NCBI GenBank assembly: GCA_900455085.1
Contig: UGTZ01000001.1
Coordinates: forward strand, 3,440,501 to 3,504,500
DNA length: 64,000 bases
Source of the DNA: Providencia rettgeri
GTDB taxonomy: Bacteria > Pseudomonadota > Gammaproteobacteria > Enterobacterales > Enterobacteriaceae
Direction: 5' to 3'
The translations under genes were made by a program, and so were the position numbers. Numbering within the stretch: the first letter of the stretch is position 1; every line of letters begins with the position of its first letter. Of the stretch, positions 55,795 through 64,000 are shown one piece after another. The notes below the pieces were generated by a model. It was not told the DNA's origin and ran no database searches. It saw only the letters and a program-made list of their open reading frames with translations.

Positions 55795-55972
55795 ATATCC
55801 CTCAATTCTTCAATGCTCAAAATGCAATTTTGCATTATCATACTATTCATTCAGCTCTATGCATAACTACCCGCGCGTAAAGTTTCTTACATTATACTGG
55901 CGCAAAGTGGTTGGCTAAGTTAGTCTTTGAGCGTTTGCTGGCGATGCCAATGATGACGGAACCCCATATTTA

Positions 55973-58348
55973 ATGATGAAAAAAAGCTATCCAACACTAC
56001 TCGCCACCATGGTATGGGCGGCAATTTATAGTCAGCAAGCGCATGCTGACCTTGCACAGCAGTGTATGCTGGGTGTCCCTGTTTACACCAAACCGATTGT
56101 AAAAGGTGACCCTAACAACCTGCCGATTCACATTACCGCTGAAGATGTCCGTGGTGAATACCCTAATTTTGTTGAATATGAAGGTAATGTCGATATTCAA
56201 CAAGGGAACCAAACATTAACCGCTGATAACGTTAAACTCACACAAACAGAAACAGCGGGTGAACTTCCTGTACGCGAAGTAACAGCCACCGGTAATGTGC
56301 ACTACGATGACCCACAAATTATCTTAAAAGGCCCTTCTGCGTGGTCTAACTTAGATAATAAAAACACTGATGTGAATGACGGTAACTACATGATGGTAGG
56401 CCGTCAGGGGCGTGGTGATGCGACGAAAATGAAAATGCGTGGTGAAAACCGTTACTCTATTATGGAAAACGGTACATTCACAACCTGTTTACCCGGCAAT
56501 AATAGCTGGAGCGTCGCGGGCTCTGAAGTCATTATCGACCGCGAAGAAGAAGTTGCTGAAATTTGGCATGCGCGCTTTAAAGTGGGTGACGTGCCTATTT
56601 TCTATAGCCCATATATGCAATTACCGATTGGCAATAAGCGCCGTTCAGGTTTTTTAATTCCGACGGGAAGTTATTCAAGTAACGATGGGCTAGAGTTCTC
56701 ATTACCCTATTATTGGAATATTGCACCAAACTACGATGCCACAATTACACCGCAATTTATGACCCACCGTGGTGTAAAATTAAATAATGAATTCCGCTAC
56801 CTTATTGCTCCAGGTACAGGCACCGTGGCCTTTGATTTTCTAAATCATGACCGTGCTTATATCAAAGACAAAGAACGTGGTAAGCGTGAAGATCGTGATA
56901 GCGATGACCGTTGGTTATTCTACTGGCGCCATTCTGGGACTTACGCGGGGCACTGGAACTTCAGCTCTGACTATACCAAAGTGAGCGACCCTAGCTATTT
57001 TACTGACTTTAGTTCCCAGTACGGTAGCACCACTGATGGCTACGCTACGCAAAAATTCAGTGCAGGTTATTCAGATACAAACTGGAATGCGAAAGTCACT
57101 CACAAGCAATTCCAAATTTTTGCAGATAACCCCAACAAGCGCGCTTATAAAGCAGAGCCACAAGTGGACTTCAATTATTATAAAAATAATTTAGGTGCTT
57201 TTGATGTGCATACTTACGCACAAGCTGCTCGTTTTACAAGTGTGGGTAAAAATAACCCAGACGCAACTCGCTTACACATTGAACCAGAAGTAAACCTGCC
57301 ATTGTCTAATGGTTGGGCAAATATGAATAACAGCATCAAATTGTATGCGACTCATTACGACCAAGATATTCCTCGCTCGAATACGGATACTAGCTTAGAA
57401 AAAAATGTTACGCGTGTTCTACCCATGTTTAAAAGCGATGCAAAAGTTGTCTTCGAACGAGACCTTTTCCAAGGCAGCGATTTCGTTCAAACATTAGAAC
57501 CACGTGTCCAATATTTGTATATTCCGTATAAAGATCAAGATAATATCAATAACTTTGACTCTTCATTGCTGCAGTCAGACTATAGCGGCTTATTCCGTGA
57601 CCGGATTTACAGTGGCCTTGACCGTATCGCCTCTGCAAACCAGTTCACCACAGGTGTTACAACACGTGTTTATGACGATACTTTAGCTGAGCGCTTTAAC
57701 TTCTCTGTGGGGCAAATTTATTACTTTGAACGCCCACGTGCTGGTGATTCAAATCGCCCAATAGATGATAAAAGCAACACAGGTTCATTATTGTGGGCCA
57801 CTGACTCTATGTGGCGAATTGATGATAACTGGGGCTTGCGTGGTGGGTTACAATATGACCGCCGTCTCGGTAATGTCACAATGGGGAATGCGGTTGCAGA
57901 ATACCGTTTAGATGCCGATCGTTTAGTTCAGTTGAACTACCGTTTCGTTGACCGTGATTATATTCAAGCAACCTTCCGTCGCGAAGATACTGCGAATGGT
58001 GGCTATACCTATACACTGCCTGAATACCAACGCGGTATTTCACAAGTGGGTGCTGTCATGAGTTGGCCATTAAGCGAGCGTTGGGGCTTTGTAGGTTCAT
58101 ATTATTATGATACCAAACAACAGCAACCTGCGAGCCAACTGGTTGGTTTGCAATACAATACTTGTTGCTGGGCAGTCAATCTTGGCTATGAACGTAAGAT
58201 AGTTGGTTGGCAAAAAGAGAAGTTTAGCAGTGAATATGACAATAAATGGTCAATCAATGTGGAACTTAGAGGCCTAAATAACAATCATAGTTTAGGTAGT
58301 CAGAAAATGTTAGAAAGTGGCATTATGCCTTATCAACGTGCTTTCTGA
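55973..58348 (+). CDS. lptD: LPS-assembly protein LptD
   Basis: LptD, with LptE, is the outer-membrane translocon that inserts lipopolysaccharide into the outer leaflet. The 791-residue protein has a signal peptide ending near QQAHA, then an N-terminal LptA-like beta-jellyroll (about 50-200, ITAEDVRGEYPNFVEYEGNV). A 26-strand barrel follows, ending in an aromatic residue. The cysteines of the two essential disulfides are visible: CMLG and TTCLPG at the N-terminal side and the YNTCCWAV pair near the C-terminus. It is first in lptD-surA-pdxA-rsmA-apaG-apaH. The frame is intact. Confidence 0.97.
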   Translation: MMKKSYPTLLATMVWAAIYSQQAHADLAQQCMLGVPVYTKPIVKGDPNNLPIHITAEDVRGEYPNFVEYEGNVDIQQGNQTLTADNVKLTQTETAGELPVREVTATGNVHYDDPQIILKGPSAWSNLDNKNTDVNDGNYMMVGRQGRGDATKMKMRGENRYSIMENGTFTTCLPGNNSWSVAGSEVIIDREEEVAEIWHARFKVGDVPIFYSPYMQLPIGNKRRSGFLIPTGSYSSNDGLEFSLPYYWNIAPNYDATITPQFMTHRGVKLNNEFRYLIAPGTGTVAFDFLNHDRAYIKDKERGKREDRDSDDRWLFYWRHSGTYAGHWNFSSDYTKVSDPSYFTDFSSQYGSTTDGYATQKFSAGYSDTNWNAKVTHKQFQIFADNPNKRAYKAEPQVDFNYYKNNLGAFDVHTYAQAARFTSVGKNNPDATRLHIEPEVNLPLSNGWANMNNSIKLYATHYDQDIPRSNTDTSLEKNVTRVLPMFKSDAKVVFERDLFQGSDFVQTLEPRVQYLYIPYKDQDNINNFDSSLLQSDYSGLFRDRIYSGLDRIASANQFTTGVTTRVYDDTLAERFNFSVGQIYYFERPRAGDSNRPIDDKSNTGSLLWATDSMWRIDDNWGLRGGLQYDRRLGNVTMGNAVAEYRLDADRLVQLNYRFVDRDYIQATFRREDTANGGYTYTLPEYQRGISQVGAVMSWPLSERWGFVGSYYYDTKQQQPASQLVGLQYNTCCWAVNLGYERKIVGWQKEKFSSEYDNKWSINVELRGLNNNHSLGSQKMLESGIMPYQRAF

Positions 58349-58365
58349 TAAAAATAACATAAATT

Positions 58366-58462
58366 TACTCTAAATAATTCGAGTCGCTAGGAGCATACAT
58401 AAGTATGTGACTAGTGCGAACGAACGCAGTCAACAACACTGCAACTTGAAGTATGACGAGTA
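58366..58462. repeat. Dispersed intergenic palindromic repeat, copy D (short form)
   Basis: This copy lies between lptD and surA. It begins CTCTAAATAATTCGAG, has the core GCTAGGAGCATACATAAGTA followed by TGTGACTAG, and ends AACTTGAAGTATGACGAGTA. It lacks the GTTGTAGG...GAATC segment of the longer copies. It splits an otherwise tight operon and may form a hairpin in the mRNA. Confidence 0.8.
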
Positions 58463-58516
58463 AAAAAGAGATTAGCCCGCTTTTGCGGAATCAAAGTCAA
58501 TATTTATAGGACCATT

Positions 58517-59836
58517 ATGAAGAATTGGAGAACGCTTATTCTGGGACTGATGTTCGCAAGCTCCACTGCTTTGGCTGCGCCTCAGCAAATGGATAAAGTC
58601 GCTGCGGTCGTCAATAACGGTGTTGTGCTGGAAAGTGACGTCCAGAATATGATCAACACAGTAAAACTGAATGCTCAGAACGCACGTCAACAAGTGCCTG
58701 ATGATCAAACTCTGCGTCATCAGATCCTCGAGCGTCTCGTTATGGATAACATCATTTTGCAAATGGCTAGCCAAATGCAAATCAATATTCCAGATGAAGC
58801 CGTGGATGCAACTATTACTGATATCGCTCGTCAAAACGGTTTAACACTGCAGCAAATGCAACAACGCTTAACCGCAGATGGCATCAATATGAATCAATAT
58901 CGTAGCGAAATTCGTAAAGAGATGCTGATCGCTGAAGTGCGTAACAATGAAGTTCGCCGCCGCGTTACCATTTTGCCTCAAGAGGTTGATTCTCTTGCAG
59001 AGCAAATGAGCTCACAAGCCAATTATGAAATGGGCGTTAATCTAAGCCATATCTTGATCCCGTTGGCAGAAAACCCAACGCAAGAACAACTAAAAAACGC
59101 TGAAGCATTAGTGAATAAAATTTTAGCTGAACTGAAAAAAGGCGGAGATTTTGGTAAATTAGCTATCGCTTATTCAGCAGACCCTCAAGCGCTGAAAGGC
59201 GGTAATATGGGTTGGTCACGCCTACAAGAATTGCCTGTTGTCTTTGCTGAACAGCTGAAAAATGCGAAAAAAGGCGATATTGCTGGCCCAATTCGTTCCG
59301 GTGTCGGCTACCATATTTTACGCGTAAATGATGTAAGTGGTGGCAGCCAACCGATTTCTGTCACAGAAGTGAAAGCACGTCACATCTTAATTAAGTCATC
59401 ACCAATTATGGATGATGCACAGGCAAGACAAAAATTAACTAAAATTGCTCAGGAAATTCGTTCAGGCAAAGTTTCATTTGAAGATGCAGCAAAAGAGAAT
59501 TCTGAGGATCCAGGTAGCGCATTAAAAGGTGGTGAATTAGGTTGGAATATGCCTGATGTCTACGACCCGGCTTTCCGTGATGCATTAATGAGACTGAATA
59601 AAGGCGAATTAAGCCAACCTGTTCAATCAAATTTTGGTTGGCACTTAATCCAATTAGAAGACACTCGTAACGTTGATAAAACAGATGCGGCACAAAAAGA
59701 CCAAGCGTACCGCCTGCTATTCAACCGTAAATTTAATGAAGAAGCACAGAGCTGGATGCAAGAACAACGTGCTTCCGCTTATGTGAAAATGGTTGATGGC
59801 CGTGACAGCCAGTCTACAGATGAAAAATCAAATTAA
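58517..59836 (+). CDS. surA: Periplasmic chaperone and peptidyl-prolyl isomerase SurA
   Basis: SurA escorts outer-membrane proteins, including LptD, from the Sec translocon to the BAM complex. The 439-residue protein has a signal peptide ending in STALA (about residue 21), an N-terminal chaperone domain (DKVAAVVNNGVVLESDVQNM) and two parvulin domains. Both parvulin domains carry the GGNMGW / GGELGW turn and HILI segments (about 180-280 and 290-390). The C-terminal helix completes the core. Its end overlaps pdxA by 17 bases. The frame is intact. Confidence 0.97.
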   Translation: MKNWRTLILGLMFASSTALAAPQQMDKVAAVVNNGVVLESDVQNMINTVKLNAQNARQQVPDDQTLRHQILERLVMDNIILQMASQMQINIPDEAVDATITDIARQNGLTLQQMQQRLTADGINMNQYRSEIRKEMLIAEVRNNEVRRRVTILPQEVDSLAEQMSSQANYEMGVNLSHILIPLAENPTQEQLKNAEALVNKILAELKKGGDFGKLAIAYSADPQALKGGNMGWSRLQELPVVFAEQLKNAKKGDIAGPIRSGVGYHILRVNDVSGGSQPISVTEVKARHILIKSSPIMDDAQARQKLTKIAQEIRSGKVSFEDAAKENSEDPGSALKGGELGWNMPDVYDPAFRDALMRLNKGELSQPVQSNFGWHLIQLEDTRNVDKTDAAQKDQAYRLLFNRKFNEEAQSWMQEQRASAYVKMVDGRDSQSTDEKSN

Positions 59837-60812
59837 GCCTATTGTCATCACTCCCGGCGAACCTGCCGGGATTGGTCCTGACCTACTGATTCAGCTTGCT
59901 CAACAGCAATGGCCTGTTGAGCTGGTTGCCTGTGTTGATCCTGAATTGTTACGCCAGCGTGCCAAAGCGCTGAATTTGCCACTGACATTAACCGAATATA
60001 TCCCTAATACCGTCACTAAAGTACAACCTGCGGGTAGTTTATCCGTTCTACCTGTTCATTTAGCAACGGCTGCAAAGGCAGGTGTACTTAACGTTGATAA
60101 TGGCCAATATGTCGTAGAAAGCTTAACAAAAGCCTGTGACGGCTGTTTAAAGGCTGAATTCTCAGCCATAGTCACAGGGCCTGTACATAAAGGCATCATT
60201 AATGATGCTGGCGTACCATTTAGCGGCCACACTGAATTCTTTGCAGAAAAAAGTGGCTGTGAACGCGTTGTTATGATGCTAGCTACCGAAGAACTGCGTG
60301 TTGCATTAGCCACAACGCATTTGCCACTCAAGGACGTGTCAGCTGCCATCACTCAACAGAGCCTGAATGAAGTCATCACGATTTTACACCATGATTTACA
60401 AACAAAATTTGGTATTGAAAAACCAGCCATCTATGTTTGTGGTTTAAATCCACATGCAGGAGAAGGCGGGCACATGGGTACCGAAGAAATTGATACGATA
60501 GAGCCCGCGCTCGAAAACCTGCGCACAAAAGGGATTAATTTGATTGGGCCATTGCCTGCAGATACCTTATTTCAAGCTAAGTATTTAGACCATGCAGACG
60601 CAGTGTTAGCAATGTATCACGATCAGGGCCTTCCTGTGTTAAAATACCAAGGTTTTGGCAGAGCAGTAAATATTACTCTCGGCCTGCCTTTTATCCGTAC
60701 CTCTGTCGACCATGGCACAGCCCTTGAACTCGCTGGTACGGGTCATGCTGATGTGGGAAGTTTTATCACCGCATTAAAGTTAGCTATCCAAATGACATCT
60801 AAGAATACATGA
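59820..60812 (+). CDS. pdxA: 4-hydroxythreonine-4-phosphate dehydrogenase
   Basis: PdxA oxidises 4-phosphohydroxy-L-threonine in the DXP-dependent pathway to pyridoxal phosphate. The 330-residue protein has the N-terminal TPGEPAGIGPDL motif and the metal-binding His residues (GHTEFFAE; CGLNPHAGEGGHMG; MYHDQGLPVLKY). I chose the ATG at 59820 (MKNQIKPIV), which lies inside the end of surA and suggests coupling. The stop codon overlaps the rsmA start (ATGA). The frame is intact. Confidence 0.96.
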   Translation: MKNQIKPIVITPGEPAGIGPDLLIQLAQQQWPVELVACVDPELLRQRAKALNLPLTLTEYIPNTVTKVQPAGSLSVLPVHLATAAKAGVLNVDNGQYVVESLTKACDGCLKAEFSAIVTGPVHKGIINDAGVPFSGHTEFFAEKSGCERVVMMLATEELRVALATTHLPLKDVSAAITQQSLNEVITILHHDLQTKFGIEKPAIYVCGLNPHAGEGGHMGTEEIDTIEPALENLRTKGINLIGPLPADTLFQAKYLDHADAVLAMYHDQGLPVLKYQGFGRAVNITLGLPFIRTSVDHGTALELAGTGHADVGSFITALKLAIQMTSKNT

Positions 60813-61618
60813 ATAATCGAGTCCATCAGGGGCACTTTGCCCGCAAACGCTTCGGGCAGAACTTTTTAACTGACCAATTTATTATCGACAGCATCGTGGA
60901 TGCCATGAACCCGCTGCCGGGTCAGTCCATTGTAGAAATTGGTCCCGGCTTAGGTGCCTTAACCGAACCTGTCGGTAGCCGAATCGATAAAATGACTGTA
61001 GTTGAACTTGACCGTGACCTTGCAGCACGCTTACACGTTCACCCTCAGCTAAAAGATAAATTAACTATCATTCAGCAAGATGCAATGACAGTAGATTTTG
61101 GTGAATTAGCCAAACAAGCAGGTCAACCCCTGCGCGTTTTTGGTAACTTGCCTTACAATATCTCTACACCATTAATGTTCCATCTATTCACATTCACCAA
61201 CTCCATTGCTGACATGAACTTCATGCTGCAAAAAGAAGTGGTGAATCGTCTGGTCGCAGGCCCTGGCAGCAAAGCCTTTGGCCGCTTGAGTGTCATGGCA
61301 CAATATTACTGTAATGTGGTGCCTGTGTTAGAAGTACCGCCGACTGCATTTACACCCGCACCAAAAGTAGATTCTGCCATTGTTAGGTTGATTCCTCATC
61401 GTGAAAACCCATATCCGGTAAAAGACATTAAATTTTTAAGTCGCATTACCACACAAGCTTTCAATCAACGCCGTAAAACTGTTCGTAACAGTCTTGGGGA
61501 TTTATTCAGCGTTGAAGAGTTAACAGAACTGGGTATTGATTTAAGCACTCGAGCAGAAAATATTTCTGTTGAACAATATTGTAAAATGGCAAACTATCTC
61601 TCTAACCGTTCAGAATAG
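60809..61618 (+). CDS. rsmA: 16S rRNA (adenine(1518)-N6/adenine(1519)-N6)-dimethyltransferase
   Basis: RsmA (KsgA) dimethylates two adjacent adenines near the 3' end of 16S rRNA and acts as a late 30S assembly checkpoint. The 269-residue protein has the SAM motif I (IVEIGPGLGALTEP, about 40-53) and the catalytic NLPYNIS motif near residue 113. The C-terminal RNA-binding part has AFNQRRKTVRNSL. Its ATG overlaps the pdxA stop codon by four bases. The frame is intact. Confidence 0.97.
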   Translation: MNNRVHQGHFARKRFGQNFLTDQFIIDSIVDAMNPLPGQSIVEIGPGLGALTEPVGSRIDKMTVVELDRDLAARLHVHPQLKDKLTIIQQDAMTVDFGELAKQAGQPLRVFGNLPYNISTPLMFHLFTFTNSIADMNFMLQKEVVNRLVAGPGSKAFGRLSVMAQYYCNVVPVLEVPPTAFTPAPKVDSAIVRLIPHRENPYPVKDIKFLSRITTQAFNQRRKTVRNSLGDLFSVEELTELGIDLSTRAENISVEQYCKMANYLSNRSE

Positions 61619-61636
61619 TCTGTTGAAGGAGGCACT

Positions 61637-62014
61637 ATGCTTAATGAGCCGAATGTTAGCATCCAAGTTCAGAGTGTCTATATAGAAAGCCAATCTCAAC
61701 CCGATATTGCGAGATATGTGTTTGCTTACACAATCTGCATTCGTAATTTAGGGCGGGAACCTATCCAATTAATGAGCCGTTATTGGCTCATTACTAACAG
61801 TGATGGCCATAAAACCGAAGTTCAAGGTGAAGGAGTAGTGGGTGAACAACCCCTTATTCAGCCAGGAAAAGAATATCGTTATACCAGTGGCGCAATCCTT
61901 GAAACACCAATGGGTACGATGGAAGGTTATTATGTGATGATAAGTACGCAAGGGGACAGTTTCCACGTTGATATCCCTGCTTTTCGTCTTGCCATCCCAA
62001 CACTGATTAATTAA
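61637..62014 (+). CDS. apaG: ApaG domain protein
   Basis: ApaG is a small conserved protein with an immunoglobulin-like (fibronectin III type) fold. Its molecular role is unresolved, though it is linked to nucleotide and cobalt/magnesium phenotypes through its operon. The 125-residue product (E. coli length) has the core YVFAYTICIRNLGREPIQLMSRYW (shown in part), VQGEGVVGEQP and TPMGTMEGYY. It has a strong GAAGGAGG ribosome binding site and ends 2 bases before apaH. The frame is intact. Confidence 0.95.
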   Translation: MLNEPNVSIQVQSVYIESQSQPDIARYVFAYTICIRNLGREPIQLMSRYWLITNSDGHKTEVQGEGVVGEQPLIQPGKEYRYTSGAILETPMGTMEGYYVMISTQGDSFHVDIPAFRLAIPTLIN

Positions 62015-62016
62015 TT

Positions 62017-62844
62017 ATGTCGACATATTTAGTAGGTGATATTCACGGTTGCTATCGTGAACTCCGTGACTTGATGGAAAGTGTTCATTTTGATCCAACC
62101 AAAGACACATTATGGTTAACAGGCGATCTCGTTGCTCGCGGAGCTGAATCACTGCAAGTTTTACGCTATGTAAAAAGCCTTGGCTCAGCCGTACGTCTAG
62201 TGCTTGGTAACCATGATCTCCATCTGTTGGGAATTTACTGTAAGATCAGTCGCAATAAACCCAAAGATCACCTCGATGAGTTATTACATGCCCCTGATCT
62301 TGACGAACTGATCAATTGGTTACGTCGCCAACCTTTATTACAAATTGATGAAGAAAAAAAGATCTTGATGACCCATGCCGGTATGACTCCGCAATGGGAT
62401 ATCAAAACAGCACGCATGTGTGCAAGAGAAGTTGAAGCAGTGCTTTCCAGTGATGCATATCCACTATTTATCGACTCCATGTATGGTGATATGCCAAATA
62501 ACTGGTCTGAAAGCCTAATGGGGCTAGCACGCTTGCGTTTTAGTACCAATGCCTTAACACGTCTGCGCTACTGTTTTCCGAACGGGCAATTAGATATGAT
62601 TTGCAAGGAAAACCCCAAAAAGGCACCTGCCCCACTAAAACCGTGGTTCGATCTACCAAGCCAAATTCCTGATGATTACTCGGTATTTTTTGGTCACTGG
62701 GCATCGCTCGAAGGAAAATGTACCCCCGATAACGTCTATGCTTTAGATACTGGGTGCTGCTGGGGAGGAGACTTGACGCTATTCCATTGGGAAACCAAGC
62801 AGTATCACCGCCAAAAGTCATATCAAAAACGCCGCAAAGAATAA
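62017..62844 (+). CDS. apaH: Bis(5'-nucleosyl)-tetraphosphatase, symmetrical
   Basis: ApaH hydrolyses diadenosine tetraphosphate to two ADP and also removes Np4 caps from RNA. The 275-residue protein is a PPP-family metallophosphatase with the motifs GDIHGCY (7-13), LTGDLVARG and GNHDLH. Metal-ligand His residues lie further on (MTHAGMTP; FGHWASLEG). It ends the lptD-surA-pdxA-rsmA-apaG-apaH run and is convergent with folA. The frame is intact. Confidence 0.97.
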   Translation: MSTYLVGDIHGCYRELRDLMESVHFDPTKDTLWLTGDLVARGAESLQVLRYVKSLGSAVRLVLGNHDLHLLGIYCKISRNKPKDHLDELLHAPDLDELINWLRRQPLLQIDEEKKILMTHAGMTPQWDIKTARMCAREVEAVLSSDAYPLFIDSMYGDMPNNWSESLMGLARLRFSTNALTRLRYCFPNGQLDMICKENPKKAPAPLKPWFDLPSQIPDDYSVFFGHWASLEGKCTPDNVYALDTGCCWGGDLTLFHWETKQYHRQKSYQKRRKE

Positions 62845-62874
62845 CTTTTTATATGATCAACTGTAAGTTATAGC

Positions 62875-62900
62875 AAAATGGCGCAATTAAGCGCCATTTT
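62875..62900. terminator. Bidirectional terminator between apaH and folA
   Basis: A perfect 10-bp inverted repeat (AAAATGGCGC / GCGCCATTTT) with a 6-base loop lies between two convergent genes and is flanked by A/T runs in both directions. Confidence 0.85.
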
Positions 62901-62916
62901 GTGATCAAACCAAAAA

Positions 62917-63411
62917 TTAAGCTCTTTTGGTTAGGATCTCAAAACAATAACCATGGGTATTGTTTTCATCAGCTTCATGGTATTCCGTAAAAATAGAATC
63001 CCATTCATCAGGCTCATAAGTTGGAAAATGGGTATCACCAATAACTTCGGCATCAACATGAGTCAAATAGAGTTTATTCGCTAATGGTAAAAATTGTTGA
63101 TAAACTTTACCACCGCCAATCACCATCACTTCATCAACATTTTCAATTGCTTGTGCCGCGGCTAACGCTTCTTCAATTGACGTTACCCAAATCACATCAG
63201 AATCAGTGCCAGGAACACTGCTTAATACAATATTTACACGTTGTGGTAATGGGCGCCCAATAGATTCATAGGTCACACGCCCCATGATAACCGGTTTATT
63301 TAACGTATTTCGTTTGAACCACGCTAGATCCCCCGGCAAATTCCAAGGCATCGCTTTTTCCATGCCGATAACCTGATCGATCGCCATTGCTGCGATTAAG
63401 CTAATATTCAT
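62917..63411 (-). CDS. folA: Dihydrofolate reductase
   Basis: FolA reduces dihydrofolate to tetrahydrofolate with NADPH, replacing what ThyA oxidises, and is the target of trimethoprim. The 164-residue protein has the Met20-loop region (IGMEKAMPWNLPGDLAWF, with the catalytic Asp at about 28), the NADPH-binding VIMGRVTYESIGRPLP and VIGGGKVYQQFL. No known resistance-type change can be called by eye. It is convergent with apaH, as in E. coli. The frame is intact. Confidence 0.98.
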   Translation of the reverse strand: MNISLIAAMAIDQVIGMEKAMPWNLPGDLAWFKRNTLNKPVIMGRVTYESIGRPLPQRVNIVLSSVPGTDSDVIWVTSIEEALAAAQAIENVDEVMVIGGGKVYQQFLPLANKLYLTHVDAEVIGDTHFPTYEPDEWDSIFTEYHEADENNTHGYCFEILTKRA

Positions 63412-63646
63412 CTATTCACCTTAGAAACAAGATATAAAAATTGAGCACACTATACGGAAAGAGAATTGTTTCGTCGACTAAATTTAAGCTTCCTTAAACA
63501 GGTTTGAATCACTTATACTCAAATTGATAAACTTACGACTAAAAATAACATGAAAAAACAAAATGAACCCTCTGATATCAGCCTAAATACGAGTATTTAG
63601 TCGGTCATTTTTATTTACCAACATTGAACGGGAAAAGAGATCAAAA

Positions 63647-64000
63647 ATGTACGAAACGAGTATTATGGTTGCGACCATCGCGGCACTCGGTATGCTTTCT
63701 CCAGGGCCTGACTTCTTTTTAATTGTCAAAAACTCAGCTCGCTATCAACGCTCTGCGGCATTAATGTCTGCATGTGGTGTGATAGTCGCTATCGCGTTGC
63801 ATATGTCCTACTGCGTTGCGGGCCTAGCTGTTTTAATTACCACCACACCTTGGCTGTTTAATATCTTAAAATACGCAGGTGCGGCCTATTTAATTTGGAT
63901 CGGTGTCAAAAGCTTACTTCCGCAATCCGGCCATAGCGTTGATCTTACGACTAGTAAACACGAAATTGTTTCATTCAAGAAAGCTTTTATGCAAGGTTTT
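63647..64000 (+). CDS. LysE/RhtB-family amino-acid exporter, N-terminal part cut by window edge
   Basis: The first 118 codons are visible. They encode MYETSIMVATIAALGMLSPGPDFFL and continuing sequence with three hydrophobic segments. The SPGPDF motif at 18-23 is the signature of the LysE/RhtB family, which exports threonine, homoserine or other amino acids. The later AGAAYLIWIGVKSL segment is also typical. Substrate cannot be told from this part; it resembles RhtC-type members. It is transcribed away from folA. The GGAAAAGAG upstream is a plausible ribosome binding site. Confidence 0.85.
   Translation, partial: MYETSIMVATIAALGMLSPGPDFFLIVKNSARYQRSAALMSACGVIVAIALHMSYCVAGLAVLITTTPWLFNILKYAGAAYLIWIGVKSLLPQSGHSVDLTTSKHEIVSFKKAFMQGF

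Noticed and set aside
63550..63600. A 16-codon open frame upstream of the LysE-type gene, like a leader peptide
   Set aside because: It has no run of one amino acid, no attenuator hairpin and no strong ribosome binding site; chance is enough to explain it.

Overview
The window is a contiguous piece of chromosome from an AT-rich gammaproteobacterium of the order Enterobacterales. Most gene blocks keep Escherichia coli order, while several details (low GC, a Vibrio-type thymidylate synthase, a VirK/YbjX-family gene beside csrB, a dispersed palindromic repeat) point to Morganellaceae, most likely Providencia. The species is an inference from protein similarity recalled from memory; no search was run.

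Layout, left to right: (1) tsf (cut by the window edge) and rpsB with its autoregulatory leader, diverging from map, glnD, dapD and yaeH (1-7.4 kb). (2) yqcC-truC-yqcA, a virK-like gene, a CsrB-like regulatory RNA, syd, queF, ppnN, xni, rlmM, ygdD, gcvA and the divergent small RNA GcvB (7.4-17.3 kb). (3) csdA-csdE, tcdA, mltA, three initiator tRNAs, amiC, argA (17.6-25 kb). (4) A long leftward run: thyA, lgt, ptsP and rppH at its upstream end, then the pseudopilin genes ppdA-ppdB-ygdB-ppdC running into recC-ptrA-recB-recD and a small unknown gene (25-44.5 kb). (5) A TPP riboswitch driving thiB-thiP-thiQ, then polB, rapA and rluA (44.6-54.6 kb). (6) djlA diverging from lptD-surA-pdxA-rsmA-apaG-apaH, then folA and the start of a LysE/RhtB-type exporter (55-64 kb).

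Functionally this is core genome: translation, nitrogen and lysine/arginine metabolism, RecBCD repair, envelope biogenesis (LptD, SurA, Lgt, MltA, AmiC), thiamine uptake and folate/thymidylate supply. I saw no prophage, insertion sequence, CRISPR array, integron, toxin-antitoxin pair or defence island, and no new multi-gene system.

The observations most worth checking are: a compact CsrB-family RNA with stem-loops presenting GGA and a GacA/UvrY-type box about 180 bases upstream; a dispersed intergenic palindromic repeat with at least four copies; a double ARG box at argA; and thirteen single-base frameshifts in nine conserved genes, including the normally essential lgt. These frameshifts look like sequencing or assembly errors and fall in an odd order: all insertions first, then all deletions. 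The frameshifted genes are annotated below at their reconstructed full extent.
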